Part shown: one piece after another, positions 60,800-64,000 of the stretch
How the letters are laid out: each line of letters starts with the position of its first letter
Position numbering within the stretch: position 1 is the first letter of the stretch
From: Streptomyces xanthophaeus
Lineage (GTDB): Bacteria > Actinomycetota > Actinomycetes > Streptomycetales > Streptomycetaceae
Reading direction: 5' to 3'
Assembly: GCF_000725805.1 (NCBI RefSeq)
Contig: NZ_JOFT01000028.1
Span: 62,001 to 126,000 of the forward strand
DNA: 64,000 bases
Translations under genes and position numbers: made by a program
Notes under the pieces: generated by a model
What the model was told of the DNA's origin: nothing
Database searches by the model: none
The model's input: the letters and a program-made list of their open reading frames with translations, nothing else

Positions 60800-62409
60800 G
60801 GGGGCGGCGCGCGGCGCTGACGGCGCTGGCCCTGGCGGTACTGGCGGCGGGGACGGCCTGTACGTCCGGGGGCGAGGAGCCGGGTCCTGGTCCGGGGCCG
60901 GGGAAGTCCACGTACCAGGCGGGGAAGCTGCGGGTGCTGGCGTCCAGCGAGCTCTCCGACATGGAGCCGGTGCTGAAGGCGGCCAAGGCGGCCACGGGGG
61001 TCGGTGTGGAGCTGACCTGGTCCGGCACCCTGGACGCGGTCGAGCAGGTGGCCTCGGGGAAGGCGGACGGGAAGTACGACGCGATCTGGCTGTCCTCCAA
61101 CGACTATCTGCGGCTGCGCCCCGAGGCCGCCGGGAAGCTCGCCAACGAGACGCCGGTGATGTCGTCGCCGGTCGCGCTCGGTGTGCAGCCGCAGGCGCTG
61201 GCCAGGCTCGGCTGGAAGCCCGAGGAGGTCACCTGGTCGGCGGTGCACGAGGCCGTGGCCGGCGGGAAGCTGACCTACGGGATGACCGACCCGGTGCGGT
61301 CCAACTCGGGTTTCTCCGCGCTGGTGTCGGTGGCTTCGGGGCTGTCGGGCGCGCAGGCGGCGCTGACGGACGCGGACGTGAAGGCGGCGGCGCCGCGGCT
61401 GAAGGAGTTCTTCGCGGGGCAGAAGCTGACGTCCGGTTCCTCGGGCTGGCTCGTGTCGGCGTACGCGAAGCGCGGGGACGTGGACGCGCTGGTGAACTAC
61501 GAGTCGGTGCTGCTGTCGATGAACCGGGACGCGAAGGCTCCGCTGACGGTGATCCGGCCGCGCGACGGGGTGGTGACGGCGCACTACCCGCTGACGCTGC
61601 TCACCTCGGCCCCGGCCGGGGCGCGTGAGTCGGGGCGGGCCCTGACGGAGTACCTGCGCGGCGCGCAGGCGCAGAAGGCGATCACGGAGCAGACCTTCCG
61701 CCGTCCGGTGGCGGCCGGGGTGGCTCCGGCGGCCGGGCTGGGCGCGGACAAGCGCCGGGAGCTGCCGTTCCCGGGTTCGCGTCAGGTGGCGGACGGGCTG
61801 CTGGCCTCGTACGAGAACGAGCTGCGGCGGCCTTCGCGGACGGTGTACGTGCTGGACACCTCGGGTTCGATGGCCGAGGAGGACCGCATCGGGCGGCTGA
61901 AGGCGGCGCTGACCGAGCTGACGGGGAGCGGGAGTTCGGGGACCGGGGAGCGGTTCCGGGACCGCGAGGAGGTGACGCTGGTGCCGTTCGGGTCGAAGGT
62001 CAAGGAGGTGTCGACGCACGTGGTCGAGCCGGGCAATCCGGGGCCGGCCCTGGATGCGGTCCGCGCCGGTGTGAAGGCGCTGCGGCCCGAGGGGGGTACG
62101 GCGGTGTACGGCAGTCTGGAGGCGGCGTACGAGCACCTCGGCAAGGGCGGCGCGGACGCGTTCACCTCGATCGTGCTGATGACGGACGGGGAGAACACGG
62201 AGGGCGTGGGGGCCGGGCACTTCGACTCCTTCTACGCGGCGCTGCCGCAGGCGCAGAAGCACACGCCGGTGTTCGCGGTGCTGTTCGGAGACTCGGACCG
62301 CAAGGAGCTCACCCACATCACCGAGCTGACCGGCGGGCGGCTGTTCGACGCCACGGACGGGAACGGTTCGCTGGGTGGCGCGTTCGAGGAGATCCGTGGC
62401 TACCAGTAG
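60796..62409 (+). CDS. Binding protein fused to a von Willebrand A domain (lipoprotein)
   Basis: 537 residues. Lipobox LAAGTAC (Cys about 22), a binding-protein fold (about 45-330; KLRVLASSELSDMEPVLKAAKAATGVGVELTW, YDAIWLSSNDYLRL, DPVRSNSGFSALVSVAS), then a VWA domain (about 345-535) with MIDAS DTSGSMAE (Asp354), EGGTAVYGSL (MIDAS Thr) and MTDGENTEG. It would hang outside the membrane, binding a ligand and a metal-dependent partner. GTG overlaps the TelA stop; the XpaC-like gene overlaps its end by 14 bases. Confidence 0.92.
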   Translation: MRGRRAALTALALAVLAAGTACTSGGEEPGPGPGPGKSTYQAGKLRVLASSELSDMEPVLKAAKAATGVGVELTWSGTLDAVEQVASGKADGKYDAIWLSSNDYLRLRPEAAGKLANETPVMSSPVALGVQPQALARLGWKPEEVTWSAVHEAVAGGKLTYGMTDPVRSNSGFSALVSVASGLSGAQAALTDADVKAAAPRLKEFFAGQKLTSGSSGWLVSAYAKRGDVDALVNYESVLLSMNRDAKAPLTVIRPRDGVVTAHYPLTLLTSAPAGARESGRALTEYLRGAQAQKAITEQTFRRPVAAGVAPAAGLGADKRRELPFPGSRQVADGLLASYENELRRPSRTVYVLDTSGSMAEEDRIGRLKAALTELTGSGSSGTGERFRDREEVTLVPFGSKVKEVSTHVVEPGNPGPALDAVRAGVKALRPEGGTAVYGSLEAAYEHLGKGGADAFTSIVLMTDGENTEGVGAGHFDSFYAALPQAQKHTPVFAVLFGDSDRKELTHITELTGGRLFDATDGNGSLGGAFEEIRGYQ

Positions 62410-63007
62410 GGCGGCCAGGGCCCTGGGCTACCTGGAGTCGAGGAAGAACCTGGCCGGCTCGGCGTGCGGGGTGGCCGGGGTGGGTCTGGCGCTGGCCGGG
62501 GTGGCGGGTGCGTACTGGCCGCTGGTGGTGGGCGGGCTGTACGGGGCGGGCGCGCTGATCGCCCCGCCGGAGCGGGCGGCGCCGCCTCCCTTCGATCCGC
62601 GGGAGGAACTGGGCGTGCTGCGCGAGGACTTCGCGCGGCTGCGGGACTACCTGGCGGAGGTGGAGCTGCCGTCGGCGGCCGGGGGCACGCTGGAGGGTCT
62701 GCTGGGCCTGTACGGGGCGTTGCTGGAGCCGGGGTGGGTGGCCGATGTGCTGGCCACGGAGCCGGAGGCGGTGCACGCGCTGTCGCGGGCGGTCCGCCAG
62801 GACGTGCCGGAGTGCGTGGACGCGTACAACCGGACCCGCTGGTGGAACCGGATGGCGCCGGGCGGTGAGTCCCCGGACCGGCACCTGGAGCGGCAGCTGG
62901 GGGTCCTGTACGAGGAGGCGCAGCGCGTAACGGCGGGCCTCCACGAGGTGGAGGCCCGCCGTCAGCAGACGCACACGACCTATCTGGAGGAGCGCGGACG
63001 CTCCTGA
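62396..63007 (+). CDS. XpaC-like membrane protein, last gene of the TelA operon
   Basis: 203 residues. Basic N-terminus (about 1-20), two close helices (about 25-58, the second ending GGLYGAGALIAPP), then a helical cytoplasmic domain (DPREELGVLREDFARLRDYLAEVEL... and EEAQRVTAGLHEVEARRQQTHTTYLEE). The layout resembles XpaC proteins, which neighbour TelA in other bacteria; the match is tentative. GTG 62396 follows GAGGAG by five bases. Confidence 0.8.
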   Translation: MATSRAARALGYLESRKNLAGSACGVAGVGLALAGVAGAYWPLVVGGLYGAGALIAPPERAAPPPFDPREELGVLREDFARLRDYLAEVELPSAAGGTLEGLLGLYGALLEPGWVADVLATEPEAVHALSRAVRQDVPECVDAYNRTRWWNRMAPGGESPDRHLERQLGVLYEEAQRVTAGLHEVEARRQQTHTTYLEERGRS

Positions 63008-63022
63008 GATCGCTCGTGTGCT

Positions 63023-63088
63023 GCGGTGGGCGCCGCTTGGTCGGGGGCTCCCACAGCGGTGGGCGCCGCTTGGTCGGGGGCTCCCACG
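63023..63088. terminator. Duplicated 33-bp hairpin terminator
   Basis: A 33-base unit is repeated head to tail (63023-63055 and 63056-63088) with only the last base changed. Each unit contains a stem of GTGGG with CCCAC. It lies between the convergent XpaC-like and PEP carboxykinase genes and may serve both. Confidence 0.75.
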
Positions 63089-63118
63089 TTCATTGGCCCT
63101 TGTTCAGGGCGGGCCGGC

Positions 63119-64000
63119 TCAGCCCAGGCGCTCGACGAGCGCGTGGTACTGGTCCCACAGCTCCTTCGGGGTGTGGTCGCCGTAGGTGTTCAGGTGCTCG
63201 GGGACCAGGGCGGCCTCGTCGCGCCAGATCTCCTTGTCGACCGTGAGGAGGAAGTCCAGGTCGGCGGCGGGGAGGTCGAGGCCGTCGGTGTCGAGGGAGT
63301 CCACCGTCGGCAGGATGCCGATGGGGGTCTCGACGCCTTCGGCGGTGCCGTCGAGGCGGCCGACGATCCACTTCAGGACGCGGCTGTTCTCGCCGAAGCC
63401 GGGCCACACGAACTTGCCCGCGTCGTTCTTGCGGAACCAGTTCACGTAGTAGATCTTCGGGAGCTTGGACTGGTCCTTGCCCTTGGCGACGTCGACCCAG
63501 TGGCCCATGTAGTCGCCCATGTTGTAGCCGCAGAACGGCAGCATGGCGAAGGGGTCGCGGCGCAGCTCGCCGACCTTGCCCTCGGCGGCGGCGGTCTTCT
63601 CGGAGGCGATGTTCGAGCCGATGAAGACGCCGTGGTTCCAGTCGAAGGACTCGGTGACCAGCGGTACGGCGGAGGCGCGGCGGCCGCCGAAGAGGATCGC
63701 GGAGATCGGGACGCCCTTGGGGTCCTCCCACTCGGGGGCGATCGTCGGGCACTGGGCGGCGGGGACGGCGAAGCGGGCGTTGGGGTGGGCCGCCGGGGTG
63801 TCGCTCTCCGGGGTCCAGGCGTTGCCCTTCCAGTCGACGAGGTGGGCGGGGGCCTCTTCGGTCATGCCCTCCCACCAGACGTCGGAGCCGTCGGGGGTGA
63901 GCGCGACGTTGGTGAAGACGGTGTTGGCGTACATCGTCTTCATGGCGTTGGCGTTGGTGTGCTCGCCGGTGCCGGGGGCGACGCCGAAGAAGCCGGCCTC
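63119..64000 (-). CDS. pckG: Phosphoenolpyruvate carboxykinase (GTP), N-terminus cut by window
   Basis: About 294 residues of the C-terminal half are visible; the rest lies beyond base 64000. Converts oxaloacetate and GTP to phosphoenolpyruvate, CO2 and GDP at the start of gluconeogenesis. Motifs: [76 protein letters not shown] and IYYVNWFRK...[13 protein letters not shown] (GTP form). The stop is at 63119. Confidence 0.97.
   Translation of the reverse strand, partial: EAGFFGVAPGTGEHTNANAMKTMYANTVFTNVALTPDGSDVWWEGMTEEAPAHLVDWKGNAWTPESDTPAAHPNARFAVPAAQCPTIAPEWEDPKGVPISAILFGGRRASAVPLVTESFDWNHGVFIGSNIASEKTAAAEGKVGELRRDPFAMLPFCGYNMGDYMGHWVDVAKGKDQSKLPKIYYVNWFRKNDAGKFVWPGFGENSRVLKWIVGRLDGTAEGVETPIGILPTVDSLDTDGLDLPAADLDFLLTVDKEIWRDEAALVPEHLNTYGDHTPKELWDQYHALVERLG

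Overview
The window is high-GC DNA with strong third-position GC bias, frequent GTG starts, many ATGA/GTGA stop-start overlaps and long hairpin terminators. Together with the oxyR-ahpC-ahpD block, a streptogrisin-like protease, a GH18 chitinase with a DasR-type operator and a GTP-type PEP carboxykinase, this points to a Streptomyces (or close relative) chromosome, probably the conserved core. About 69 protein genes can be supported. No rRNA, tRNA or CRISPR array was seen.

Layout. 0-9 kb: a class A penicillin-binding protein (cut by the window start), an SPFH membrane protein with a small ribbon-helix-helix-like partner, a secreted cyclophilin, a DUF2079 membrane protein, and a PadR-ABC ATPase-FtsX permease operon. 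9-11.2 kb: oxyR divergent from ahpC-ahpD (peroxide defence), with a recognisable four-half-site OxyR operator between them. 11.2-18.3 kb: membrane proteins, a secreted lytic transglycosylase, a PIN-PhoH ATPase, a cis-prenyltransferase (uppS) and an aldo/keto reductase. 18.4-28 kb: a prepilin peptidase, DUF192 and SMI1/KNR4 proteins, an orphan sugar-type binding lipoprotein, a polysaccharide deacetylase, a TetR-regulated DHA2 efflux pump and a second TetR pair. Several of these have well-resolved palindromic operators.

27.9-39.0 kb holds a complete Flp/Tad pilus locus read leftward: a zinc-ribbon protein, CpaB, CpaE, two TadE pseudopilins, the CpaF ATPase, TadB, TadC, an embedded two-component system, Flp pilin, a TadG-like protein, a lipoprotein and an OmpA-domain protein. 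The prepilin peptidase at 18.4 kb is the likely processing enzyme. 39.3-49.7 kb is secreted and catabolic: chitinase, zinc carboxypeptidase, an IclR-controlled D-amino-acid cluster (RidA, D-threonine-aldolase-like enzyme, N-acyl-D-amino-acid deacylase), a YdcF protein and a serine protease with a chitin-binding tail.

49.7-55.8 kb is the least ordinary part. It has a roughly 550-bp imperfect palindrome, small accessory genes, a macro-domain protein, and a 1.6-kb unit with about 300-bp inverted repeats around one membrane-protein gene and a block of palindromes. 56-64 kb returns to core genes: an AlaT-like aminotransferase, an SCO4983-like small protein, a four-gene TelA operon (two binding-protein-like components, one fused to a VWA domain, plus TelA and an XpaC-like membrane protein), and PEP carboxykinase cut by the right edge.

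The best candidates for undescribed biology are the TelA-VWA operon, the inverted-repeat element, and the Tad pilus locus with its own sensor kinase.
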